DNA from: VRUE01 sp036265675
GTDB taxonomy: Bacteria; Actinomycetota; Thermoleophilia; Solirubrobacterales; 70-9
Direction of reading: 5' to 3'
Assembly (NCBI GenBank): GCA_036265675.1
Contig: DATAOP010000106.1
Location: 1-25,045 of the forward strand
Length of the DNA: 25,045 bases
Shown here piece by piece: positions 7,919 through 14,982 of the stretch. Both the position numbers and the translations under genes were made by a program. Position 1 is the first letter of the stretch. Each line of letters begins with the position of its first letter. The notes beneath the pieces are model-generated. The model was not told the origin of the DNA. It made no database searches and saw only the letters and a list, made by a program, of their open reading frames with translations.

Positions 7919-8913
7919 GCCTGACCTTTCGTCGAGGTCGCGGCGGGAGACGCCCCGGCTCCAGGCTGAGCAGGCGCGCTGGCTGCACCCTGTTTCGGGG
8001 CCCCTCCCGCGGGTGGCGCGGAGGAGGGGTCCTTGCCCGCAGCGTCGTCCCGCGAGGACGACGACCCCTCAGGACCCGCGGGCCGGGGCTCCCCCGATTC
8101 GGCCGCGGCCTGCGCAGCCTGCTCGGCCTCGAGCCGGGCTTTCTCTTCCTCCTCGCGTTTCTTCCGCTCCTCCTCCTCTTTGCGGCGGCGCTCCATCTCC
8201 TCGGCGATCCGCTTTTCCTCCTGCTGGCGCCAGGCGCCGGCGCCGCTCTCGATCGCCCCCCCGATCGTCCCGATCACGAGCTCGCAGGAGCGGATCGCGT
8301 CGTCGTTGCCGGGGATGACGTAGTCGATCTGGGTCGGGTCGCAGTTGGTGTCGACGAGGCCGATGATCGGGATCCTCAGCCGCACCGCCTCGCGGACCGC
8401 GATCTCCTCCGTTTTGAGGTCGGTGACGAAGACCGCGTCGGGCAGGCGCTCCATGTCGCGGACGCCGCCGAGGTTGTACTCGAGCTTGGTGAGCTCGGCC
8501 TGCATCCCCATTCGCTCCTTGGTCGGGAGCAGGTCGAGTTTGCCCTCCTCCTGCCACCCGGTCAGCTCGTGCAGGCGGGAGATCCGGGCTGAGATCGTGT
8601 TGAAGTTCGTCAGCAGGCCGCCGAGCCAGCGCTGGCTCACGTACGGCATCTGGCATTTCTGTGCCCACGTCTCCACCGCGCTGCGCGCCTGCTTCTTGGT
8701 CCCGACGAAGAGGACGGTGCCGCCACCGGACGCGAGCTCGCCGGCGAAGCGACGGGCGTTCTCCAGCAGTTCCTCCGTCTGGACGAGGTCGATGATGTGG
8801 ATCCCGTCCAGCTCGCCGAATATGTAGCGGCGCATGTTCGGGTTCCAGCGCCGTGTCTGGTGTCCGAAGTGGACCCCAGCCTCGAGCAACTCTTTGAGGC
8901 CAGCCTCTGGCAT
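7915..8913 (-). CDS. rpsB: 30S ribosomal protein S2 with long C-terminal extension
   Basis: 332 aa from the ATG at 8911-8913, chosen because AAGGAGA (8922-8928) sits 8 nt upstream and family sequence starts at once (ELLEAGVHFGHQTRRWNP). An in-frame start at 8946 would add MGQHQTKEKID and place that Shine-Dalgarno inside the gene. The S2 core (residues 1 to about 228) is complete, including FVGTKKQA, RWLGGLLTNF, LPDAVFVTD and PIIGLVDTNCDP. Residues about 229-272 are an almost continuous Glu/Lys/Arg helix, and 273-332 are low-complexity Ala/Pro/Gly/Ser. S2 binds late to the 30S subunit and recruits S1. The tail is about 100 residues beyond the standard protein. Confidence 0.97.
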   Translation of the reverse strand: MPEAGLKELLEAGVHFGHQTRRWNPNMRRYIFGELDGIHIIDLVQTEELLENARRFAGELASGGGTVLFVGTKKQARSAVETWAQKCQMPYVSQRWLGGLLTNFNTISARISRLHELTGWQEEGKLDLLPTKERMGMQAELTKLEYNLGGVRDMERLPDAVFVTDLKTEEIAVREAVRLRIPIIGLVDTNCDPTQIDYVIPGNDDAIRSCELVIGTIGGAIESGAGAWRQQEEKRIAEEMERRRKEEEERKKREEEEKARLEAEQAAQAAAESGEPRPAGPEGSSSSRDDAAGKDPSSAPPAGGAPKQGAASAPAQPGAGASPAATSTKGQA

Positions 8914-8921
8914 ATCGATTT

Positions 8922-9027
8922 TCTCCTTGGTTTGGTGCTGCCCCACCGCTCTGACCGGGGATTCGGCCGCTGCCGATCAGGATCCGGGGCGATACGGAGG
9001 GGGTCGATTGAGGGGTGAAGGATTGTA
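8922..9027 (-). promoter_or_regulatory. Probable promoter and leader of the rpsB operon
   Basis: The 129-bp gap before rpsB is one of the largest in the window. Read on the minus strand it holds TACAAT (9022-9027), a good -10 hexamer, with no convincing -35 at 16-18 bp spacing. A leader of about 100 nt then runs to the Shine-Dalgarno AAGGAGA (8922-8928). In other bacteria rpsB-tsf is autoregulated by S2 binding to its leader; whether this leader does so cannot be told by eye. Confidence 0.45.
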
Positions 9028-9042
9028 GACGGGGCGCGGAAT

Positions 9043-9807
9043 TCAGGCCCGGCGGGCCGCCTCCAGGGCCGCGGTGAGGTCCGCCGGGAGCTCCGAGCCG
9101 AAGGCCATCTCGACGCCGCTTGCCGGGTGCGTGAAGGCCAGTCTGTGGGCGTGGAGGAAGGGGCGCTCGAGCTCATAGCGGCGCTCGCCGCCGTAGGTGG
9201 GGTCGCCGACCAGCGGATGCTCGATGGCGGAGAAGTGGGCGCGGATCTGGTGCGTGCGCCCGGTCTCGAGGCGGGCCTCGACGAGCGTCTCGCGGGGCAG
9301 CGCCTCGACCACCTCGAAGTGGGTTCGCGCCTGGCGAGGGGCGGCGCCCGAGACGGCCATCCGGTGACGTTGGCGCGCGGCGCGGCCGATCGGCGCGTCG
9401 ATCGTCCCCGAGCGCGATGGGATGCGCCCGCGAGCGAGCGCGAGGTAGCGGCGCTCGACCTCGCGGCGCCGGACCTGCGCCTGGAGGGCGCGGAGCGCGT
9501 CCTCGCCGCGGGCGACGACCATCAGCCCGCTCGTCCCCTTGTCGAGGCGGTGGACTATCCCTGGGCGCTCGGGCTCGCCGCCGCCGAGGATCTCGCCGAG
9601 CTCGTCGACGAGCGTCGGCCCGTGGTGGGACGGCGCCGGGTGGACGACGAGCCCGGCGGGCTTGTCGACGACGGCGAGCGAGTCGTCGATGTGGACGACG
9701 CGCAGTTGCTCCCCGTTCTGCTCCGCGCTCATTGCAAATTCTCGCGCTTCGCTCGCGGCGCAGAGAACCAGATATGGATGCTTGCTCGCTCCGCGCTCAT
9801 CGCTCAC
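9043..9807 (-). CDS. rluD: RluD-type 23S rRNA pseudouridine synthase
   Basis: 254 aa from GTG at 9807, or 229 aa from ATG at 9732. RluA/RluD-family enzyme that converts uridine to pseudouridine in RNA. Seen: the catalytic motif GIVHRLDKGTSGLMVVA with Asp, the KPAGLVVHPA strand before it, and LETGRTHQIRAHF with HPLVGDPTYGG after it. No N-terminal S4 domain is visible. The family sequence begins just after Met at 9732 (RVVHIDDSLAVVDKPAG). The extra 25 residues of the longer form are encoded by the repeat insertion at 9721-9800, so the real start is open. It is the last gene of proC-yggT-lspA-rluD. The exact target uridines are not certain. Confidence 0.9.
   Translation of the reverse strand: MSDERGASKHPYLVLCAASEAREFAMSAEQNGEQLRVVHIDDSLAVVDKPAGLVVHPAPSHHGPTLVDELGEILGGGEPERPGIVHRLDKGTSGLMVVARGEDALRALQAQVRRREVERRYLALARGRIPSRSGTIDAPIGRAARQRHRMAVSGAAPRQARTHFEVVEALPRETLVEARLETGRTHQIRAHFSAIEHPLVGDPTYGGERRYELERPFLHAHRLAFTHPASGVEMAFGSELPADLTAALEAARRA
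9721..9800. repeat. 56-bp insertion between 12-bp direct repeats at the lspA/rluD junction
   Basis: CTCCGCGCTCAT occurs at 9721-9732 and again, perfectly, at 9789-9800, with 56 bp between. Both copies read ATGAGCGCGGAG on the minus strand. The outer copy overlaps the lspA TGA as ATGA, exactly where a coupled rluD start would be; the inner copy is the rluD ATG now followed by family sequence. The simplest reading is insertion of a small element with a 12-bp target duplication. The interior holds GAGAACCA (9763-9770) and runs of the GCTTCGCTCGC type. Confidence 0.7.
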
Positions 9808-10249
9808 CGGTGAGGCTCAGCGCCAGCAGCAGGACGCCGACCGTGATCGAGACGTCGGCGAGGTTGAACGGCGGCCAGGAGAAGATGTCGACGTAGTCGG
9901 TGACGGCGTCGGCCCGGATCCGGTCGGCGAGGTTGCCGAGCGCACCGCCGGCTAGGAGACCGACCGCGACCCACATCCAGGGTCGGGTCGGATCGCGTGA
10001 GAAGAGCCAGCCGATGAACCCGAGGCTGCCGAGGGCGAACGCGACCAGCAGCCCACCGCCGTCGCCGGCGATGCCAAAGGCGACGCCGGTGTTGTGGGCG
10101 AGGGTCAGGCCGAAGGGACCGATGACGTCGACGTGCTCGCCCGGGTAGAGGTTGGACTCGATGATCGCCTTCACCGCCTGGTCGACGGCGACCACGAGGC
10201 CGCAGAGAGCGCCGGCGAGGCGCCAGGCACGGGCGCTCTGGGCGTTCAC
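9797..10249 (-). CDS. lspA: Prolipoprotein signal peptidase (signal peptidase II)
   Basis: 150 aa from GTG at 10247-10249, which overlaps the yggT stop as GTGA; an open frame further upstream is non-coding in composition. Aspartic protease of the membrane that cuts lipoprotein signal peptides after diacylglyceryl transfer. Seen: DQAVKAII at the end of the first membrane segment, HNTGVAFGI, GGALGNLADRI with the first catalytic Asp, VTDYVDI and FNLADVSI with the second, and a last hydrophobic segment. Length is normal. Next to rluD, as in many bacteria. Confidence 0.95.
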   Translation of the reverse strand: MNAQSARAWRLAGALCGLVVAVDQAVKAIIESNLYPGEHVDVIGPFGLTLAHNTGVAFGIAGDGGGLLVAFALGSLGFIGWLFSRDPTRPWMWVAVGLLAGGALGNLADRIRADAVTDYVDIFSWPPFNLADVSITVGVLLLALSLTGER

Positions 10250-10557
10250 GCCGAAATCAGGCTGACGACGATCGCCCGCACTACGAAGAGAACGATGATC
10301 GCGATCATCGGGCTCAGGTCTAGCGCGAACCCACCGCCGCCGATCGGCGGCAGGATCCGCCGGAAGAGGTTGATGTAGGGGTCCGTGGTCTCGGTGACGA
10401 AATCGAGACAGGCCCGCAGCGCGCGGTTGTATGGCACCCGCGGGACCCATGAGATCAGTACCCGGATCAGGATTAGGACGATGTAGACGAGGAACAGGGC
10501 GCTGACGTAGTCGGCGACGTCAGCGCGGGTCAGGGCGAGCGGGACGATCCCGTTCAC
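10246..10557 (-). CDS. yggT: YggT family membrane protein
   Basis: 103 aa, GTG start at 10557 overlapping the proC stop as GTGA. Two hydrophobic stretches (about 18-38 and 80-100) flank the family region RVLISWVPRVPYNRALR and TDPYINLFRRILPP. Function is not established; the family sits next to sepF/proC and division genes in many bacteria and is thought to be linked to osmotic or division functions. Here it lies between proC and lspA. Confidence 0.9.
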   Translation of the reverse strand: MNGIVPLALTRADVADYVSALFLVYIVLILIRVLISWVPRVPYNRALRACLDFVTETTDPYINLFRRILPPIGGGGFALDLSPMIAIIVLFVVRAIVVSLISA

Positions 10558-11297
10558 GGCTTCATCCTCTCCAGCGAGGCGCGGACGGCGGCGACGAACG
10601 CGTCTCGCGCTCCCTCGCGGTCGAGCGCCTCGAGCCCGGCCTCGGTGCTGCCGCCGGGAGACGCGACGGCCCTGCGAACCGCGGCCGGATCCCGATCTCC
10701 GAGCAGCTCGGCGGTGCCGGCCGCGGTCTCGACCACCAGCTCGCGGGCGAGGTCATCGTCGAGTCCCGCCTCGGCGCCGGCGTCGGCGAGCGCCTCGACC
10801 GCGAGGGCGAGATAGGCGGGAGCGCATCCCATCACGGCCGTCGCCGCGTCGAACTGGGAGTCGGGCAGGTCGACGGTCTTGCCCAGCAGGTCGAGCAGGG
10901 CCCTGACCGATGCCGAGTCGCCGCCGGCGACGCAGAGGACCCCCCGACGCACCTCGACCGCGACGTTGGGCATCACCCGGAAGACGTCAGCGCTCGGAAA
11001 CGCTGTCCGAACGCTCTCGAGCGAGGTCGCGCCGAGCAGCGAGACCAGTGGCTTGGACACGTCGCCGATCTCGGCGGCCGCCTCCCCCAGCCGGGCCGGC
11101 TTGACCGCGAGGACGATGACATCGGCCGCCTCGGCGAGCTCGGCATTCGAGGCGACCGCCCTCCCGTCGACCTCGGCCGCCAGCTCCGCCGCCCTTCCCG
11201 AGCCGGAGTCCGTAAACAGCATCTTGTCGACGGCGCCGACCCAGCCGCGCGCCATCGCAGCGGCCATGCTGCCCGAGCCACAGAAGCCGATAACCAT
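10554..11297 (-). CDS. proC: Pyrroline-5-carboxylate reductase
   Basis: 247 aa from ATG at 11295-11297. Reduces pyrroline-5-carboxylate to proline with NAD(P)H. Seen: the dinucleotide loop GFCGSGSMAAAMARG at the N terminus, VIVLAVKPARLGE, FRVMPNVAVEVRRGV, and a C-terminal dimer domain with AYLALAVEALADAG and SPGGSTEAGLEAL. The frame stays open upstream to 11651, but that part overlaps the divergent membrane protein gene and has no family sequence. Slightly shorter than the usual 260-275 residues. First gene of proC-yggT-lspA-rluD, with a likely near-leaderless promoter just upstream. Confidence 0.94.
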   Translation of the reverse strand: MVIGFCGSGSMAAAMARGWVGAVDKMLFTDSGSGRAAELAAEVDGRAVASNAELAEAADVIVLAVKPARLGEAAAEIGDVSKPLVSLLGATSLESVRTAFPSADVFRVMPNVAVEVRRGVLCVAGGDSASVRALLDLLGKTVDLPDSQFDAATAVMGCAPAYLALAVEALADAGAEAGLDDDLARELVVETAAGTAELLGDRDPAAVRRAVASPGGSTEAGLEALDREGARDAFVAAVRASLERMKP

Positions 11298-11299
11298 CG

Positions 11300-11316
11300 C
11301 CGGGAGACTATCCCGG
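11300..11316. promoter_or_regulatory. Candidate proC promoter/operator with small inverted repeat
   Basis: The 54-bp gap between divergent proC and the membrane protein gene contains CCGGGA (11300-11305) and TCCCGG (11311-11316), a perfect 6-bp inverted repeat with a 5-nt spacer. On the minus strand TAGTCT (11305-11310) fits the actinobacterial TANNNT -10 pattern and lies so close to the proC ATG that transcription would start at or next to it. No clear -35 is seen. Low information content. Confidence 0.3.
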
Positions 11317-11351
11317 GCCGAATCCGGATCTGACAGAGTCTTGCGACCCTG

Positions 11352-13001
11352 ATGGCCTCCCCTCTTCGCGCCCTCTCGCTCGCCGAGCTCGCGCCCGCCC
11401 CTCCGCCTCATGGGAAGGAGCTCGCGGGCGCGACCCTCCTCTTCGCTGCAATGGCCTTCGTGGTGTTCGGCTGGTACGCGTTCCACGGCCCGTTCGTCGC
11501 CGACGACTGGGTCAACGCGAGTCGGTACTACCTTCATCCCGGCTCCGGATTCTGGGATGCCGTCCAGAACTACCAGACGCCCAGCCGGCCCGTGGCCGCG
11601 GTCTACGTAACGCTGACCTATGCCGTCCTCGGGATGCACATGCACCAGCACCTCGTGCTATCGGTCCTGCTGGCGGCATTCCTCTCGAGTGCGTTCTTTG
11701 CGTTTCTGCGGACACTTGGCCTGGGAACGACACTGGCGCTCGCCGCGGCTGCCCTGCTCCTGGTGTTCCCCTCCTCTGACTCGACCCGGCTCTGGAGCAC
11801 CGGCAGCCAGATCAATCTGTTCATCGGCCTCTATCTCGTGGCGGTGGTGATCGCGATCGCCGGTCGGCGACGGTTCGGGCCGGAGCCGACATTTCCCGCG
11901 GTAGCCGTGCAGGCACTGGCTTCGGCGCTTGCGGTCACCGCCGTGGCGGGCTATGAGATCGTCGCCCCGGCGGTCCTGCTGTCCGTCTTCCTCTACCGCT
12001 GGATCGATCCCCGGGGGGCGGCCTGGCGCTGGCTCCTCGACGCGATTCCCACCCTGCTGGTGCTGTGGTTCTTCACGCGACAGTTTCGTGAAGGGGGCGA
12101 GGGCGAAAACCTGCTGACCAATCTCCGGCTCGTCGCCGACGGCGGCCTCTCCGTACTGAGCTATTCACTGATCCCGTCGCGCGAGGTCTCGCGCTGGCTC
12201 GTCCTCGGGGGAGTCGCGGCGATCCTCTCGGGCGGGCTGGTCGCGGCGAGGTACGCGGGATCGACTTCGACTCGCAAGGCAATCGCCCGCTGGTCTGCGC
12301 CGATCGGGTTGGCGGTCTTCTGCATCGCGATCGGCTACGTGATGCTCGTTCCGGCCGGCGCCGCCTATCCGGCCTACTCGCCGGGAGTGCAGAATCGGGT
12401 CAACTGCTTTGCCGCGCTCGGGATCTGCCTCTTCGTCGTCCTGTTTGCGACCGCGCTCGCGACGATGGTCGCCGCCGCCGTGCCGCGCCTCTCGGACACC
12501 GCGCGCTCCTGGGTCCGCGCAATCGTCGCCGGCGCCATGATCCTGGGGCTGATCGGCGTCTACACCGTGCGGGTCAACGAAGATGCCGACCGCTGGCGAA
12601 CGGTGGTGCAGTACCAACCGGCAATCCTCGCCAGCGCGCACGAACTCGTGCCCTCTCCGCCGCCCGACGCCACGATCTTCACCTCGGGCTTTCCCGGCTA
12701 CGCCGCGCCCGGCATCCCGATCTTCGGCGGCGGCGGTAACAACGACGAGCTGAGCGCATTCATGGTCAGCTACGACATGCCTGGGATCCGAGCATTCCCG
12801 TTGCTGGATCAGATCGGAGTCGATTGCGGCGCATTGCGAATCTCCACCCCCGACGCGCCGAACAGCGGAACGAGATATGGCAAGGCGTCCCTCATAGATC
12901 CGATCGCACACAGGGTCTACAGGCCGAGGGGACAGCGGCAGTGCAGGAAGATCAGCGAATCAATCCCGTTCGGGCCCAGCTATCTCTCGGGTGGCTGGTG
13001 A
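11352..13001 (+). CDS. Multi-pass membrane protein, possible GT-C glycosyltransferase
   Basis: 549 aa. About ten hydrophobic segments: one near 25-45, then an external loop with FVADDWVN (Asp51, Asp52), then repeated helices to about residue 405, and a soluble C-terminal domain of about 140 residues. A first membrane helix followed by an acidic pair in the first outer loop is the layout of GT-C enzymes, which use polyprenyl-phosphate sugars outside the membrane; that assignment is inference. The C-terminal domain has IFTSGFPGYAAPG, a GGGG run and three cysteines, and no domain I recognise. The start is ATG at 11352 without a clear Shine-Dalgarno. It is the only plus-strand gene between 2118 and 23306, lying alone between proC and sepF, and its Glu codons are mixed GAA/GAG. 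Confidence 0.8.
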   Translation: MASPLRALSLAELAPAPPPHGKELAGATLLFAAMAFVVFGWYAFHGPFVADDWVNASRYYLHPGSGFWDAVQNYQTPSRPVAAVYVTLTYAVLGMHMHQHLVLSVLLAAFLSSAFFAFLRTLGLGTTLALAAAALLLVFPSSDSTRLWSTGSQINLFIGLYLVAVVIAIAGRRRFGPEPTFPAVAVQALASALAVTAVAGYEIVAPAVLLSVFLYRWIDPRGAAWRWLLDAIPTLLVLWFFTRQFREGGEGENLLTNLRLVADGGLSVLSYSLIPSREVSRWLVLGGVAAILSGGLVAARYAGSTSTRKAIARWSAPIGLAVFCIAIGYVMLVPAGAAYPAYSPGVQNRVNCFAALGICLFVVLFATALATMVAAAVPRLSDTARSWVRAIVAGAMILGLIGVYTVRVNEDADRWRTVVQYQPAILASAHELVPSPPPDATIFTSGFPGYAAPGIPIFGGGGNNDELSAFMVSYDMPGIRAFPLLDQIGVDCGALRISTPDAPNSGTRYGKASLIDPIAHRVYRPRGQRQCRKISESIPFGPSYLSGGW

Positions 13002-13013
13002 GCGCCGCGGCGC
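13002..13013. repeat. Perfect 12-bp palindrome between convergent genes
   Basis: GCGCCGCGGCGC fills exactly the gap between the TGA of the membrane protein gene and the TAG of sepF. It could add to a hairpin stop for both transcripts, but it lacks a loop and a T-run, and in such GC-rich DNA a chance origin is quite possible. Confidence 0.4.
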
Positions 13014-13550
13014 CTAGGACTGGTTGAAGAAGCCTTTGTCGAGGAGGCGTGCCTTCTCCTCGGCGGAGACCTCGACATTACGCGGGGTCAGCAGGAAGAT
13101 CTTCTCGGCGATCCGCTGCATCCCACCGTCGAGGGCGTAGGTGAGGCCGGAGCTGAAGTCGATCATCCGCTTCGAGAGCTCGTGGTCGGTGGTCTGAAGG
13201 TTGAGGATCACCGGCACCTTGCGCTTGAACTGATCGGCGACCTGCTGGGCGTCGTTGAAGTTGCGGGGGATGACGAGATGGACCTGGACGTCGGAGTCAC
13301 CGTTGCCCACCGGCCGCAGTACCCGGGTCCGCGACGCGGTGATCGGCTCGTCGTCGGCGAAGATGTCGTCGATCTCGTCGCGACGGGCCCGGCGTGAGGT
13401 GGGCAGGCGACGAACCTGACCGCTGTCGCGCCCGCCCTCGAGGTCTTCGTCCTCGGGGATGAATTCTTCCTCGTACTCCGGACCGTAGTCGTGCTCTTCG
13501 GCGAGACCGAAGTAGACCAGCGCTTTATGCCATGTGTCTCGGAGTGCCAT
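13014..13550 (-). CDS. sepF: Cell division protein SepF
   Basis: 178 aa. Binds FtsZ and the membrane and helps tether and bundle the Z-ring in actinobacteria and firmicutes. Seen: an N-terminal amphipathic segment (MALRDTWHKALVYFGLAEE) suited to membrane binding, an acidic/Arg linker of about 60 residues, and the DUF552 core from VHLVIPRNFNDAQQVADQFK through VPVILNLQ, RMIDFSSGLTYALDGGMQRI and FLLTPRNVEVS. ATG at 13548-13550; no good Shine-Dalgarno. It follows yggS by 57 bp, and the minus-strand CATAAT in that gap (ATTATG, 13593-13598) could be a promoter of its own. Confidence 0.95.
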   Translation of the reverse strand: MALRDTWHKALVYFGLAEEHDYGPEYEEEFIPEDEDLEGGRDSGQVRRLPTSRRARRDEIDDIFADDEPITASRTRVLRPVGNGDSDVQVHLVIPRNFNDAQQVADQFKRKVPVILNLQTTDHELSKRMIDFSSGLTYALDGGMQRIAEKIFLLTPRNVEVSAEEKARLLDKGFFNQS

Positions 13551-13607
13551 ATCAGCGCATCATTCGGCTTACAGCGGCGGATTCCTTCGCGAATTATGCA
13601 GCAGTCG

Positions 13608-14240
13608 TCACATGTAGAGGACGGTTCCGAGCCTGACGATCGTCGCCCCCTCGTCCACTGCGACCTTCCAGTCCTGTGAGGTTCCCATCGAGAGCCGATC
13701 CAAACCGTGCTCGGCGGCGAGCTCGGCAAGGCACGCGAAGTGCGGCCGCGAGGCCTCCGGGTCCTGGCTGAAAGGGGGCATCGTCATCAGGCCCGAGACC
13801 CTGACCGGGCAGCGCTCGATGAAGTCGGCGAGCTCGCCGGGCGCGATGCCGGCCTTGCCCTCCTCGCCGGCGACGTTGACCTCGACCAGGACCTCCGTGT
13901 CGGGGCCTCCGTGCCGGGCGAGCTGCTCGAGCGCCGAATCGCTCGCCACCGAGTGGATCAGGCGGCAGATCGGCAGCAGCTGCTTCACCTTGCGACTCTG
14001 GAGGGCGCCGATGAAGTCCCACTGGAACGCGTCCCCCCACCTCTCACGCTTCGCCGCCATATCCTGCTGCCGGTTCTCGCCGACCAGGGTCACGCCCGCC
14101 TCGGCGAGGACGCCCATCTCCTCGAGCGGCACGTACTTCGTCGCCGCCAGGATCTCGACCTCCTCGCCGGCGAACTCGCGGGCGCGCGCGAGGTTGTCGG
14201 CGACCTTCGCCGCCTCTATGCCTTCGATCAGGCCCGGCAT
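13608..14240 (-). CDS. yggS: YggS family pyridoxal phosphate homeostasis protein
   Basis: 210 aa from ATG at 14238-14240, chosen for GAGGAGGG at 14246-14253 and the 1-nt gap to the pgeF TGA. PLP-binding protein (PLPBP/YggS) that affects vitamin B6 and amino acid balance without known catalysis. Seen: ILAATKYVPLEEM with the PLP-binding Lys, GENRQQDM, WDFIGALQSRKVKQL, LVEVNVAGEEGKAGI, GLMTMPP and SMGTSQDWKVAVDEGATIVRLGTVLY. It ends a few residues earlier than most relatives. Sits between pgeF and sepF as is usual in this division cluster. Confidence 0.95.
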   Translation of the reverse strand: MPGLIEGIEAAKVADNLARAREFAGEEVEILAATKYVPLEEMGVLAEAGVTLVGENRQQDMAAKRERWGDAFQWDFIGALQSRKVKQLLPICRLIHSVASDSALEQLARHGGPDTEVLVEVNVAGEEGKAGIAPGELADFIERCPVRVSGLMTMPPFSQDPEASRPHFACLAELAAEHGLDRLSMGTSQDWKVAVDEGATIVRLGTVLYM

Positions 14241-14241
14241 C

Positions 14242-14982
14242 TCAGCCCTCCTCGATCCATACGAGCCCGGCCTGCCTCCCGGTCGAGCCGGCATCGCGCC
14301 GATGTGAGTAGAAGCGCTCCTCCTCGCAGCTCGTGCAGAGCTCGGCGGCCTCGACCCGCTCGACCCCCGCGGCGGCCAGCATCCGCCGCGTGACATCGGT
14401 CAGGTCCAGCGTCGGCCCCGGCATGTCGATCCCGATCGCGGCGAAGGCGCCGAGGACGTCCTCGCCGACCTCATAGCAGCAGGGGCCGATGCCCGGGCCG
14501 ATCACCGCGTCGGTCGCGGCGATCGCCTCCACCCCGCGCCCGATGATCCCGGCGGCGAGCCCGCGCCAGCCGCAGTGAAGCATCGCCACCCCCGCCGGGC
14601 CGGCGAGTGCGACCGGCAGGCAGTCGGCGGTGAAAACGAGCGGCGCAACGCCGGCCTCGAGCGCAACCTGGCCATCGACCTCCGCCAGCGGGGCGCCGGG
14701 GGATGCGAACGGGCTCGGCCGCTGAGGCTCGAGATGGACCGCGAGCTCCGCCTCATGGACCTGGCGCCCGATCAGCACGCTCTCTGGCTCGATCCCGAGC
14801 GCGGCGGCGAGCCGGCGACGGTTCTCGATCACCAGATCGCGGTCGTCATCGGTCAGGTAGCCGAGGTTGAGGCTCTCGTACGGCCCTTCGCTGACGCCGC
14901 CGATCCTGGTCGAGAATGCGACGCGCGCCCGGGGCAGCTCGGCCTCGAGCCACTCGACGTCATCCTGGCTACGCCACTCCAT
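14242..14982 (-). CDS. pgeF: Peptidoglycan editing factor / YfiH-type multicopper domain protein
   Basis: 246 aa. The family (PgeF/YfiH, laccase-domain DUF152) has been tied to removing misplaced amino acids from peptidoglycan precursors and to purine nucleoside phosphorylase or oxidase activities. Seen: AFSTRIGGVSEGPYESLNLG, the metal-site residues in GRQVHEAE (His), FTADCLPVAL (Cys) and AMLHCGWRGLA (His), and VIGPGIGPCCYEVGEDV. ATG at 14980-14982 has GGAGG close upstream and overlaps the cca stop by 14 bp. Confidence 0.94.
   Translation of the reverse strand: MEWRSQDDVEWLEAELPRARVAFSTRIGGVSEGPYESLNLGYLTDDDRDLVIENRRRLAAALGIEPESVLIGRQVHEAELAVHLEPQRPSPFASPGAPLAEVDGQVALEAGVAPLVFTADCLPVALAGPAGVAMLHCGWRGLAAGIIGRGVEAIAATDAVIGPGIGPCCYEVGEDVLGAFAAIGIDMPGPTLDLTDVTRRMLAAAGVERVEAAELCTSCEEERFYSHRRDAGSTGRQAGLVWIEEG

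Noticed and set aside
11298..11651. Extended N terminus for proC
   Set aside because: The NAD(P) loop begins directly at ATG 11297; the upstream part is antisense to the membrane protein gene.
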